In this document: positions 31,304 through 39,955 of the stretch, piece after piece | How the letters are laid out: the number at the start of each line of letters is the position of its first letter | Position numbering within the stretch: the first letter of the stretch is position 1 | Assembly: GCA_018661465.1 (NCBI GenBank) | Contig: JABJIC010000008.1 | Location: forward strand, 62,001-126,000 | DNA length: 64,000 nucleotides | Reading direction: 5' to 3' | Source of the DNA: Gammaproteobacteria bacterium | Lineage (GTDB): Bacteria > Pseudomonadota > Gammaproteobacteria > Pseudomonadales > Pseudohongiellaceae | The notes under the pieces: generated by a model | Databases searched by the model: none | What the model saw: the letters and a program-made list of their open reading frames with translations, nothing else | Told to the model about the DNA's origin: nothing | Position numbers and translations under genes: made by a program

Positions 31304-31867
31304 ATGCCGTTGCCGGAAGCCACTGAAAGAAAGCACATTCATACACGCGCCATCGAATACACAGGTTATGAAAGAGAAGACGGCTTGTTTGATATTGAAG
31401 CCCAAATGACCGATACGAAGACTTATCAATTTAAGAATAACTGGCGTGGTGATGTAAAAATCGGTGAGCCACTGCACAAAATGTTACTGCGGATTACTAT
31501 CGACGATAATTTCACTATAAGAGATGTAGTCGCAGCTACCGAAGCCAGTCCATTTGAAATGTGCCCAAGTATTACACCTGTCTATGCAAAACTGATTGGA
31601 ATTCAAATGGGCAGAGGCTGGCGTAAGCAGATACGTCAGAGTGTAGGTGGCGTGCAGGGTTGCACTCATCTGACTGAATTACTCTTCCCTATGGCCACCG
31701 TTGCTATGCAGACTATCTGGCCACTACAAAGCCTTAGAAGGAAGCAGGCTGGGTCGGAAGTTGAAAAATCTGATCGCCGCCCAGGAGTATTGAACACCTG
31801 TCACGCATGGTCTTCGGATTCTCCTGTTGTGGAAGAGAATGCACCCAAATTCTATACCGGTGACTAA
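31304..31867 (+). CDS. DUF2889 protein
   Basis: A 187-residue cytoplasmic protein of the DUF2889 family of unknown function. Family blocks are RAIEYTGYEREDGLFDIEAQ, PLHKMLLRITIDDNFTIRDV, ASPFEMCPSITPVYAKLIG and GCTHLTELLFPMATVAMQTI, with conserved Cys and His in the last that could bind a metal. The end NTCHAW..P..EE is also typical. It ends 9 bases before the stop of pdsS on the other strand, so the two genes converge tightly. Confidence 0.85.
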   Translation: MPLPEATERKHIHTRAIEYTGYEREDGLFDIEAQMTDTKTYQFKNNWRGDVKIGEPLHKMLLRITIDDNFTIRDVVAATEASPFEMCPSITPVYAKLIGIQMGRGWRKQIRQSVGGVQGCTHLTELLFPMATVAMQTIWPLQSLRRKQAGSEVEKSDRRPGVLNTCHAWSSDSPVVEENAPKFYTGD

Positions 31868-31875
31868 TTCCGCCC

Positions 31876-34059
31876 TTACTTGTAGAAGAGCGGTATCACT
31901 ACGGTAATAATCACGCCCTCTCGGTCCGTGCGATTTTCCGCTCTTATCTGCCCGCCATGAAAATCGCTTATCAATCTTGCTATACGCAGCCCCATGCCCA
32001 GATGGGGCTGTTTCTGCTTTTCCTGAGGTCTTACGGAGATCATTGAATCGAACAGGCGATCCTTCATCTCTTCTGGAAGAAATGGCCCCGCATTAGCGAC
32101 CTTTATAACAGCATGGTCACGCAAGGTTCTGCAGTAGATCGTTATAGCCTTGTCCGGGTATGAAAATTCAACCGCATTGGCAATCAGCTTGTCTAATAAC
32201 TGGGCAATGTACTCGGGCACGCCGTTTATTAGTATTGGCTGTTGACCTATATCCAATTCAAATCGTGAATCAGGATACGCCAGTTTGTAACCCTCCACAC
32301 AACCCGAGAGCGCCTTATTAAGATCGATTTTTTCTTTTTCCGACGTCTGTAGCATTTGTTCAAGACGAGTCGCCTCACTCATATTGGTCAAGATCAGATT
32401 CAATCGGCTGATTCCCTCTTCGGCTCTTTCAATATAGACCTCGGACTCCTTGTTATTCGCTGTGAGTCCCAGGTTCTCTAGAGATGAGCGGACAACTGAT
32501 ACTGGAGTGCGTAGTTCGTGAGATAGCCGTGAAGACATGTTCTCCAGATAATTTGTATATTGAGTAAGCCTCTCGACAATATTAGAAAAGCTGCGGGAGA
32601 GATCGCCAATTTCATCTGAATTTTTGGTGGCAACAATGGTGTTCTGAACCCGCCCGGTTTCACCAATGATGCCTTCCGCTTCATTTCTCAATGTACGTAT
32701 ACGATTGGATATTCGAGACGCAAACCAGAACAGCCCGAAGGTCACCACTAACATCACGGCAAGGATAGTATTGAAGAGCGTTTCCAGCGCTTGATTTCTA
32801 AAAGTTCGCAGACCGTTCATGTTTTGGTCCACAACCACGGCCCCAGCAATTTCACCTTCAGCAACAATTGGGTGAGCAGCTTCCAGCAGACGAGTCTGGG
32901 TATCATCTAAAGTCCGGAACTGTGTGAATGCGATGCCCTTAAGCGCCGAGTCAATATGTGCCCCCTCTCTGGTAATGTCAGAGTAGAGCTCATCAATGAA
33001 GTCATTACTTGGCTTGGTAAGAATTTGATAATAAAGCGGGTCGAGAATATTGTCCTGTACATAGGCCAGATATTTGTTGCCGCTGAACTGACTCTCTTCT
33101 TCAGGAAGCGTCAAACCGGTAGCAGACTGGATGTCTCCGGCGGTCAGCAATACCCGGCCGTTTCTATCTACTACCTGTATTCTGGAGTTATTGTGACCCA
33201 TGCCAGCGACGATTCTATCGATTTCAGGCGTAGGCAATTGCAGCGAGCCAAGCCGCTGGGCATCGGCTACTTTGTACGTGGCAATAGCAGTGTTCAGGCG
33301 TCTAGTGTCAACATCGTCTACATCGAAGATGGCAAAGCCCAGTCTATCCCCCAACATATCCATAGGGATCTGCAGCTCAACTTCATAGCCTGAAGATGTC
33401 TCGTACCACTGACCGCTTATTCGTTCTTCGTAAACCGGATTTGAATAATCCTCTTCTACGTGGAAGGGATAAAGAAACTCTGGTTCATGGGGCGCAATAA
33501 CATAGCGATTAATTTCAGTGCCGTCTCTTGAAAGCATAGTGACCTGAAGAAAGTCACTTCGGTGAACACTCAATGCATCGCGGCTTCTATACACCAGTTG
33601 ATCGTCTTCGACTTTAAAATAGGCGAACAGAGAACCATCGTGTTCACCAACCATATTAGTAAAACTAATTGTGTCATCTCTGTCGTAGTAGCGTGCAGGA
33701 TTGATAGCAGTGCGGAGATAGTCATCTCGAGAGTAGGACACTTCGTATTGCTGATATTCCCCCCAATCTACCAATGAGCCATCGGTTAGGGATAAAGGAG
33801 AGTAGACGGGATAAACATAAAGGTCTTGGGAGCGGCGGGCAGGTCCGTAACTACCCTCATTGAATAATTCGGGCCTTTCATTTAGTGCGGTTGCTAATGC
33901 CTGCGCTGTACCGAGTACGGTTTGTTCTTGACCTCGACGCAGATATTCTTCCATCTCCAGAATATATTGATATCCCAACCAAGGAATAACCAGTAGAAAA
34001 CTGGAAAGGAAAACCAGTTTGAAACGAATTCCAAATGGATTTTTGAATGGTAGATTCAT
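31876..34059 (-). CDS. pdsS: Pds-type (proteobacterial sortase system) sensor histidine kinase
   Basis: A 727-residue inner-membrane histidine kinase matching what I know of the proteobacterial dedicated-sortase-system kinase family. A first helix (FKLVFLSSFLLVIPWLGYQY) is followed by the conserved QEQTVLGTAQALATALNERP. A periplasmic domain of about 400 residues ends at a second helix (TLFNTILAVMLVVTFGLFWF). Then come HAMP, the dimerisation helix with phospho-accepting His514 in SHELRTPVSVV, and an ATPase domain (IANAVEFS as N box, LGMGLRIARL as G box). The response regulator gene overlaps its start side (start at 34059, pdsR stop near 34068). PdsO is divergent. No sortase gene lies nearby. 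Confidence 0.87.
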   Translation of the reverse strand: MNLPFKNPFGIRFKLVFLSSFLLVIPWLGYQYILEMEEYLRRGQEQTVLGTAQALATALNERPELFNEGSYGPARRSQDLYVYPVYSPLSLTDGSLVDWGEYQQYEVSYSRDDYLRTAINPARYYDRDDTISFTNMVGEHDGSLFAYFKVEDDQLVYRSRDALSVHRSDFLQVTMLSRDGTEINRYVIAPHEPEFLYPFHVEEDYSNPVYEERISGQWYETSSGYEVELQIPMDMLGDRLGFAIFDVDDVDTRRLNTAIATYKVADAQRLGSLQLPTPEIDRIVAGMGHNNSRIQVVDRNGRVLLTAGDIQSATGLTLPEEESQFSGNKYLAYVQDNILDPLYYQILTKPSNDFIDELYSDITREGAHIDSALKGIAFTQFRTLDDTQTRLLEAAHPIVAEGEIAGAVVVDQNMNGLRTFRNQALETLFNTILAVMLVVTFGLFWFASRISNRIRTLRNEAEGIIGETGRVQNTIVATKNSDEIGDLSRSFSNIVERLTQYTNYLENMSSRLSHELRTPVSVVRSSLENLGLTANNKESEVYIERAEEGISRLNLILTNMSEATRLEQMLQTSEKEKIDLNKALSGCVEGYKLAYPDSRFELDIGQQPILINGVPEYIAQLLDKLIANAVEFSYPDKAITIYCRTLRDHAVIKVANAGPFLPEEMKDRLFDSMISVRPQEKQKQPHLGMGLRIARLISDFHGGQIRAENRTDREGVIITVVIPLFYK

Positions 34060-34067
34060 TTAATTTA

Positions 34068-34775
34068 TTAGCTATCACTTTCAGGAATTATGTTCCATCG
34101 GTAACCCATGCCATACACTGTTTCAATGCAGTCAAATTCGGCATCGGCCTGCATAAATTTTTTACGTATTCTTTTCACGTGAGATGTAATGGTGCTGCCA
34201 TCTACAAATATTTTTGATTCTTGCATCAACACTTGTCGGCTCTTTACATGCCCAGGAAATTTTGCCAAAGCATGAACCATCCAAAACTCCGTGACAGTCA
34301 AAGGCACAGCTTGGCCATCCCATTGAATTGTTAGACGGCCTATGTCCAGAGAGAGTTTCCCCCTTTGTATCATGTTCTCCGGCGATGGAGGCTGATCAAT
34401 TACATCGAGGCGTCTGAATAGCGCCGCTATTCGTGCGGTCAGATGGGGAAGACTAATGTCCTTGGTGAGATAGTCATCTGCTCCCATACGCAGCCCGCTC
34501 ACCGTGTCGAAATCATTGTCTCTGGCTGTCAGGAAAATAATTGGCAAGGTGTCAGACAGGGAGCGTAATGCCTGGCATAGAGTAAACCCCCCATCTATCT
34601 CATTCTCCAAACCAATATCGATGATCGCCAAATTCGGTAGGCGAATATCAAACGCCGCCATGGCGTCCTTCCTATTCGCATAGGTCAGAACTTCATAGCC
34701 CTGCATGCGCAATACATCGGCATAGTTTTCACGGATTGCCGCTTCATCTTCTACGATCGCTATTCTTCTACTCAT
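34068..34775 (-). CDS. pdsR: Pds-type (proteobacterial sortase system) response regulator
   Basis: A 235-residue OmpR/PhoB-type regulator. The receiver has RIAIVEDEAAIRENYADVL, the phospho-Asp Asp53 in AIIDIGLENE, then IIFLTARDNDFDTVSGLRM and the conserved Lys in DYLTKD. The C-terminal winged helix reads LTVTEFWMVHALAKFPGHVK and ITSHVKRIRKKF. The pairing with pdsS 8 bases downstream and with divergent pdsO identifies it as the regulator of the Pds set. Its DNA sites probably lie in the 372-base gap toward pdsO. Confidence 0.88.
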   Translation of the reverse strand: MSRRIAIVEDEAAIRENYADVLRMQGYEVLTYANRKDAMAAFDIRLPNLAIIDIGLENEIDGGFTLCQALRSLSDTLPIIFLTARDNDFDTVSGLRMGADDYLTKDISLPHLTARIAALFRRLDVIDQPPSPENMIQRGKLSLDIGRLTIQWDGQAVPLTVTEFWMVHALAKFPGHVKSRQVLMQESKIFVDGSTITSHVKRIRKKFMQADAEFDCIETVYGMGYRWNIIPESDS

Positions 34776-35147
34776 ATCTCTCTATCTATCTGTCTATCCA
34801 CCTTTCTACCTATCTGAAAAAGGGGTAGGAGGCTCAAAGACCCTGTCTGTCTGGATTTACGGCGACTATACCGGAATTATGAGGGGAATCAGAGCCGGCA
34901 CAGCCCAAGTGATGCGATTGCCATCATTCTGCCATATTTAATCAGCAGATGGCCTTAATCAGCGCCCTGTAGAGCAATATAGTTGCTGTTTAATGAGCTC
35001 ACTGAAAGATCAAACAGGAAAAGATCAACCAGGACAGAAGGCAGACTTCAAATCTGTTTTCTGCTTTTTCAGATTAGACATCATTTGACGGTAATTTATT
35101 CAATCTACTACTTAATCTACTATTCAATTTACAACAGGATTCACAAA
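34776..35147. promoter_or_regulatory. Divergent pdsR/pdsO control region
   Basis: This 372-base gap holds a pyrimidine CTAT-type tract (34782-34815: repeated CTAT with variants) right before the pdsR start. It also holds a tandem 15-base pair, AAAGATCAAACAGGA at 35005-35019 and AAAGATCAACCAGGA at 35020-35034, and AT-rich repeated AATCTACTA near 35102-35120 before pdsO. Direct repeats suit a PhoB-type regulator, but the pitch of 15 is unusual. I see no coding potential that would outweigh this. Confidence 0.5.
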
Positions 35148-35918
35148 ATGTTCAAAAAAATTCCCCTTCTACTCGTATTCAGTCTTGCTGCCAGCAGCTC
35201 TTTCGCCGATCAGCAACGGGCCAGCTATCAAAATCCACCCTCCACCGAAGAAACGGCTGGCGCCCTCAGTGGCGCCGTCTTGGGTGGGCTAGCAGGCGGC
35301 CCTCCGGGCTTCATTGTCGGTAGCGTCGTAGGCGTTCTGTTTGGTGAAGGCTGGCGTGCCAAGAAAGATGTTGGCGACCTTCGTGCAGACCTCTACACCA
35401 ATCAATTGGAGTTGATCGCACTTAGAGAAGAAGCTCAATCCACTCGGAGAAATTTTGAATTGGCTCAACAAGAGCTGAATGAAATGCGCAGTGCCGCCAG
35501 AGTGATTCCCGCAAATCTCGAAATTTCCAATGCTGCGTGTTGTGACAATACTGTTATCTCTCTGCATTTTCGAAGCGGCTCCAGCTCAATCGAATCTCAA
35601 TATGAAGAGCAGATGCAAGGTCTGGTAAATATTGCGAAGCAAATGGATAACCCAAGAATTGAAATTACCGGATACGCCGATCGCAATGGTGACAATGACA
35701 AGAACCTTCTATTGTCACGAGATCGCTCAGGAAAAGTAAAACAGTTTTTCAATAGAATGGGTGTTCAAAATTCGAATATTCAAACTGTAGCCTACGGTGA
35801 AACGAATCCATTGAATGAAATTCAGAGCCTGGAAACAGATTTTTTCGATCGCCGTGTAATGGTTAGATTGAGAGACGCAAACAAGCAAATGCTGACTCAG
35901 TCTCCGGATGGTGAATAG
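35148..35918 (+). CDS. pdsO: PdsO, sortase-associated OmpA-family protein
   Basis: A 256-residue exported protein. The signal peptide is MFKKIPLLLVFSLAASSSFA. A glycine-zipper hydrophobic hairpin follows (GALSGAVLGGLAGGPPGFIV, then GSVVGVLFGEG), then a coiled coil of about residues 80-125. A C-terminal OmpA/MotB peptidoglycan-binding domain reads VISLHFRSGSSSIE, IEITGYADRNGDNDKNLLLS and FDRRVMVRL. This order matches PdsO of the proteobacterial sortase system. The frame opens at 34983, but GGATTCACAAA and the signal peptide fix the start at 35148. Confidence 0.87.
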   Translation: MFKKIPLLLVFSLAASSSFADQQRASYQNPPSTEETAGALSGAVLGGLAGGPPGFIVGSVVGVLFGEGWRAKKDVGDLRADLYTNQLELIALREEAQSTRRNFELAQQELNEMRSAARVIPANLEISNAACCDNTVISLHFRSGSSSIESQYEEQMQGLVNIAKQMDNPRIEITGYADRNGDNDKNLLLSRDRSGKVKQFFNRMGVQNSNIQTVAYGETNPLNEIQSLETDFFDRRVMVRLRDANKQMLTQSPDGE

Positions 35919-35951
35919 GTCGTACTAAGAAATAGTGACGGAGTTAATAAT

Positions 35952-36611
35952 ATGAAAGACATCAGGCTAGTCATCGGTAACAAGAATTATTCTTCCTGGT
36001 CTTTATGCCCCTGGCTCTTGTTGAAAATGTTCGATGTGGACTTCGAAGAAATCCAGATAGCACTCTATCAGGATAATACTGCAGAGAAACTTGGACCCTA
36101 CTCTCCGTCTCTAAAAGTACCTGTGCTGCTTCACAAGGAAGTTACCGTTTGGGATTCGCTGTCGATCTGTGAGTTTATTTCTGAAGAGTTTATTAGCGGG
36201 GCTGGTTGGCCGGTTGGTTCAAAAAGACGAGCAAGTGCCAGATCAGCCAGTTCCGAGATTCATTCGGAGTTTCCAAGATTGAAAGAGGAATGGCCAATGA
36301 ATTGTAAGGCTTCCTGGAAATTGAAACCATCGGATGAATTGCGCAACGAGATTGCAAGAATCGATGCAATCTGGAGTTGTTGTCGTCGGCGCTTTGGCGA
36401 AAACGGCAACTACCTCTACGGAAGATTCTCGATAGCAGATTGTATGTTCGCCCCCGCTGCCGTTTGTCTCGACACCTATGGTGCAGAGCTCAGCAATGAG
36501 GCGAACGCCTACTTACAAACCTTACTTGATAATCCTTTTGTCCAAAAATGGATCTCGCTGGGTCGCAGGGAGCAGGAAGCTCTGTCCATAGCCTACGCCA
36601 GCAACGCCTGA
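35952..36611 (+). CDS. Glutathione S-transferase
   Basis: A 219-residue two-domain GST. The thioredoxin-like N-domain opens DIRLVIGNKNYSSWSLCPWL with a Ser-rich catalytic loop, then KVPVLLHKEVTVWDSLSICE with the cis-Pro and the glutathione-binding Asp-Ser. The helical C-domain ends YLYGRFSIADCMFAPAAVCL, the N-capping box of GSTs. This subgroup is often called YfcF/Gst-like with unknown substrates. It starts 33 bases after pdsO, which may be chance. Confidence 0.9.
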   Translation: MKDIRLVIGNKNYSSWSLCPWLLLKMFDVDFEEIQIALYQDNTAEKLGPYSPSLKVPVLLHKEVTVWDSLSICEFISEEFISGAGWPVGSKRRASARSASSEIHSEFPRLKEEWPMNCKASWKLKPSDELRNEIARIDAIWSCCRRRFGENGNYLYGRFSIADCMFAPAAVCLDTYGAELSNEANAYLQTLLDNPFVQKWISLGRREQEALSIAYASNA

Positions 36612-36621
36612 CCATGCCCAA

Positions 36622-36670
36622 GGTCCATGATCACCGGAGCCATCCGGTGGTCGTGGGCCACCTTCTTATT
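36622..36670 (+). terminator. Hairpin with G-U pairs after the GST gene
   Basis: GGTCCATGATCACCGG (36622-36637) pairs with CCGGTGGTCGTGGGCC (36644-36659) over 16 positions. Three of these are G-U pairs that only work in plus-strand RNA, around a 6-base loop. A pyrimidine run (CTTCTTATTT) follows, so it probably ends the pdsO-GST transcript. Confidence 0.6.
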
Positions 36671-36781
36671 TCCTGCCCTCGCCTCTACTCAACTCCACTT
36701 ACCCGATCTTCTCAATAGACTCAAAAAGTGCTGCAAGCGGACGATAAATCTACCTGAGACCTAGGATTTTAGGGAGTTTAC

Positions 36782-37321
36782 GTGTCGGCAAAGGAAGTCA
36801 TTCAATTTTGGTTCGATGATATTGAACCCAAGCAGCGCTTCGTCAAGGATTTGGAATTCGATGAGCTGATTCGTTCAAAATTCGCCCAAGTTCACAATCA
36901 AGCTCATCAGGGTCTGCTCTATTCCTGGCGCGAACACCCATTAGATGCTCTTGCAGAAATCATCGTTCTCGATCAGTTTTCTCGAAACCTGTTTCGAGAT
37001 GAGGCGGCGGCATTTGCATCGGATACCCTTGCCCTGATACTGGCTCAAGAGGCCGTGCGCCGAAAATTCGATGCTGATCTCAATACCACCCAGAAGTCAT
37101 TTCTCTATATGCCATTCATGCACAGCGAGTCAGCAGAGATTCACGAGATCGCATTGTTTCTATTTGACCAGCCCGGGCTTGAAGATAACTTTAATTATGA
37201 AGTGAGACACAAGGAGATAATCGATCGGTTCGGCCGATACCCCCACCGCAATATTATTCTGGGCAGGGAATCGACTGAAGAAGAGAGAGAGTTTCTTAAG
37301 CAGCCAGGATCATCGTTCTGA
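36782..37321 (+). CDS. DUF924 protein
   Basis: A 179-residue TPR-like helical protein of the DUF924 family of unknown function. Family landmarks are VIQFWFDDIEPKQRFVKD at the start, EHPLDALAEIIVLDQFSRNL, QKSFLYMPFMHSES and KEIIDRFGRYPHRNIILGRE, ending FLKQPGSSF. Start is GTG at 36782 after AGGGAG. No neighbour suggests a role. Confidence 0.93.
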   Translation: MSAKEVIQFWFDDIEPKQRFVKDLEFDELIRSKFAQVHNQAHQGLLYSWREHPLDALAEIIVLDQFSRNLFRDEAAAFASDTLALILAQEAVRRKFDADLNTTQKSFLYMPFMHSESAEIHEIALFLFDQPGLEDNFNYEVRHKEIIDRFGRYPHRNIILGRESTEEEREFLKQPGSSF

Positions 37322-37346
37322 AATCCTGACAGGGCAATACGCAAGC

Positions 37347-38411
37347 CTATCGGGCTTGCAAAGCATCCTTCACTTTAGCAGCCATATCTCGAATTGCCTG
37401 TTCGGTTGTCTCCCAATCCATGCAGGCATCAGTTACAGACACTCCGTATTGCAGATCAGACAAATCTTTTGGAATTGATTGATTGCCTGCATTGATATTA
37501 CTTTCCAGCATTGCTCCGATGATCGACTTGTTACCTTCGAGAATTTGATGGCTCATGTCTTTCAATACCAGTGGCTGAGCGTCATGGTCCTTATTAGAAT
37601 TCGCATGACTGCAATCGATCATGATATTGCTACTTACACCGCCATCTTCCAGAGCTTTTTCACATTGAGCGACATGAACCGAATCGTAGTTTGGTCCATT
37701 GCTGCCACCGCGCAGTACAACGTGCGCATAGGGATTACCTTTTGTAGTAACAACTGAAACCTGACCCTCACCATTAATTCCAAGAAAACGATGGGGAGAA
37801 GAGACTGACTGCATGGCATTGATAGCCACCATCAAGCCGCCATCTGTTCCGTTCTTAAAACCAACCGGAGAAGATAAACCGGAAGACATTTCTCTATGGG
37901 TTTGAGATTCTGTAGTGCGCGCGCCGATAGCAGACCAGGCGATGACATCCTGAAGATATTGAGGTGAAATTGGATCAAGTGCCTCAGACGAAGTTGGCAA
38001 ACCAAGTTCAGCAATATCCAATAGTAACTTTCTGCCTACTCGCAAACCCTTCTCAATTCTAAATGAATCATCCATGTCAGGATCGTTAACTAGCCCCTTC
38101 CAACCAATTGATGTTCTTGGTTTCTCGAAATAGACACGCATTACTATATATAATGTGTCTTGAACTTCTTCGGCCAAAACTTTTAGTCGCTTGGCATATT
38201 CCATGGCTGCATCGGTATCGTGGATCGAACAAGGGCCAACAACGATAAAGAGACGGGAGTCCTTTCTATCGAGGATAGAGAAAACAGTGTTTCGCGCGCG
38301 CTGAACAGATTCCAGCGCAGCGCCTTGCAGAGGCAATTCGGATTTTAATTGCTCTGGTGTGATTAAGGCTTCATTTGAAGCAATATTTAAGTTGTCAGTT
38401 GCGACCGACAT
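37347..38411 (-). CDS. 3-deoxy-7-phosphoheptulonate (DAHP) synthase, class I
   Basis: A 354-residue type I enzyme joining phosphoenolpyruvate and erythrose-4-phosphate, first step of aromatic amino-acid synthesis. Active-site segments are FIVVGPCSIHD, RVYFEKPRTSIGWKGLVNDP, GARTTESQTHREMSSGLS, VGFKNGTDGGLM and IMIDCSHANSNK, with metal ligands Cys, His, Glu and Asp as in AroG/F/H. Which feedback isoform it is cannot be told by eye. The ATG at 38411 has GGAAG seven bases upstream and is preferred over the frame start at 38471. It is divergent from the M14 peptidase. Confidence 0.95.
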   Translation of the reverse strand: MSVATDNLNIASNEALITPEQLKSELPLQGAALESVQRARNTVFSILDRKDSRLFIVVGPCSIHDTDAAMEYAKRLKVLAEEVQDTLYIVMRVYFEKPRTSIGWKGLVNDPDMDDSFRIEKGLRVGRKLLLDIAELGLPTSSEALDPISPQYLQDVIAWSAIGARTTESQTHREMSSGLSSPVGFKNGTDGGLMVAINAMQSVSSPHRFLGINGEGQVSVVTTKGNPYAHVVLRGGSNGPNYDSVHVAQCEKALEDGGVSSNIMIDCSHANSNKDHDAQPLVLKDMSHQILEGNKSIIGAMLESNINAGNQSIPKDLSDLQYGVSVTDACMDWETTEQAIRDMAAKVKDALQAR

Positions 38412-38530
38412 AGTGCTACTTCCGCTATAAAAAAAGGGCCGCAATGATACCAGATACCCGATAGCAGACAACCGTAAATTTAATCGGCTAAAATCAGTCT
38501 GCGTACAAACTCGTAGTAGAAGGGGATTAA

Positions 38531-39694
38531 GTGCAAATTAGTCAACAATTCGATAGCGGCAATATAGATGTAATTGCTTGCGAGCAGGCTTCTGATATTC
38601 GGCTGGAGATTCGCAAGGATTTTGAGTCAGAATTCTATCAATGGTTCTACTTTCGATTAACTGGGGCCAAAAATACCGAGTGCACTATCAAGATTCTCAA
38701 TGCTGGCGGTGCCGCTTACCCGGGAGGCTTTGAGAACTATCGCATCTGTTACTCCTACGACAGAGAGAATTGGCTGCGCCACTCAACGAGTCTGGACGGC
38801 GAAATTCTAATCATCAAATTCACACCAGAGCAGGATTCAATTTATTTTTCCTATTTTGCTCCCTACTCCATGGAGCGACATGCAGATCTGATAGCCAGGT
38901 CTTTGCAGTCACCGAGATGTTCTCATCAACTATTGGGTAAAACTCTGGATGGACAGGATTTGGATTTACTCAAAGTATCGCTGACAGATGGAAGTCTAGA
39001 GGATATGGAGAGTGTGGAAAGCGTGGAAAAAAAGAATTGCTGGCTGATCGCTCGGCAACACCCGGGAGAAACTATGGCTCAGTGGTGGATGGAAGGTTGT
39101 CTTGAACGCCTGCTGGATGAGAGCAATGAGCAAAGTAGATCACTGCTAACTAAATGTAATGTATTTCTTGTACCCAATATGAATCCTGATGGCAGCCTCC
39201 GAGGTCATCTACGAACAAATGCTGCCGGGAGAAACTTGAATCGGGAATGGGCCGAGCCAAGTTTAGAGACTAGCCCTGAAGTTTTTCTGGTTAAACGAGC
39301 GATGGACGAATGCGGTGTAGATTTTTTTCTTGATGTACACGGAGACGAAACCATCCCCTATTGTTTTATCGCGGGAGCGGAAGGTTTGTCAGATTGGAAT
39401 CAGAACAGGCAAGAGCAACTGGATTTTTATAAAGGCAAACTTGCCGAACTAAATTCTGATTTTCAAACCAAAGAAGGGTATCCGGCAAAACGCCCCGGTC
39501 AGGCGAATCTCACCATGAGTACGGCGCAGACTGGTCAGAACCATGGCTGTTTGGTGATGACTCTGGAAATGCCTTTTAAGGATACCGCAGCAACACCGGA
39601 TGAAAAATTTGGCTGGTCTCCAGCGAGGAGCAAACGATTGGCTCACTCCTGCCTGGATACTTTGTCACTCTATCTGGACAGTGGTTTGCTGTAG
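38531..39694 (+). CDS. M14-family cytosolic carboxypeptidase-like protein
   Basis: A 387-residue zinc peptidase of the M14 family, in the subgroup related to eukaryotic cytosolic carboxypeptidases (AGBL/Nna1). A beta-rich N-domain (WFYFRLTGAKNTECTIKILN, FTPEQDSIYFSYFAPYSMER) precedes the catalytic domain. Zinc ligands are in ARQHPGETMAQWWMEG (His, Glu) and DFFLDVHGDETIPY (His). NMNPDGSLRGHLRTNAAGRN LNREW carries the substrate-binding Arg/Asn. The catalytic Glu is in MTLEMPFKD. No signal peptide, so cytoplasmic. The start is GTG at 38531 after AGGGGAT. The natural substrate is unknown. Confidence 0.9.
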   Translation: MQISQQFDSGNIDVIACEQASDIRLEIRKDFESEFYQWFYFRLTGAKNTECTIKILNAGGAAYPGGFENYRICYSYDRENWLRHSTSLDGEILIIKFTPEQDSIYFSYFAPYSMERHADLIARSLQSPRCSHQLLGKTLDGQDLDLLKVSLTDGSLEDMESVESVEKKNCWLIARQHPGETMAQWWMEGCLERLLDESNEQSRSLLTKCNVFLVPNMNPDGSLRGHLRTNAAGRNLNREWAEPSLETSPEVFLVKRAMDECGVDFFLDVHGDETIPYCFIAGAEGLSDWNQNRQEQLDFYKGKLAELNSDFQTKEGYPAKRPGQANLTMSTAQTGQNHGCLVMTLEMPFKDTAATPDEKFGWSPARSKRLAHSCLDTLSLYLDSGLL

Positions 39695-39955
39695 TTACAG
39701 TTTCTTTAAATAAGTAAGGTCAATCTGTAACGAGATGGCGCTATAGAACGTCTAATTGAAACAGACACTAGCTCAACTAATAGTCGAGTAGGGGCGACCT
39801 GTCGCAAAACTCGGGTTTCGTTTGTCACTTTTGGTTACACTGTGTAGAATGCCGTCGTGCTTCTAAATCACCAGCCGAAATACTATCTATAGTGTCACCC
39901 AAGCCACAGCTCATCATGGTTTTACAAATAAGCGTTAAAGAATAGGTCACAGATT

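Noticed and set aside
34983..35147. Longer start for pdsO at 34983
   Set aside because: The extra 55 residues precede a complete signal peptide and lie in the regulatory gap; GGATTCACAAA supports the ATG at 35148.
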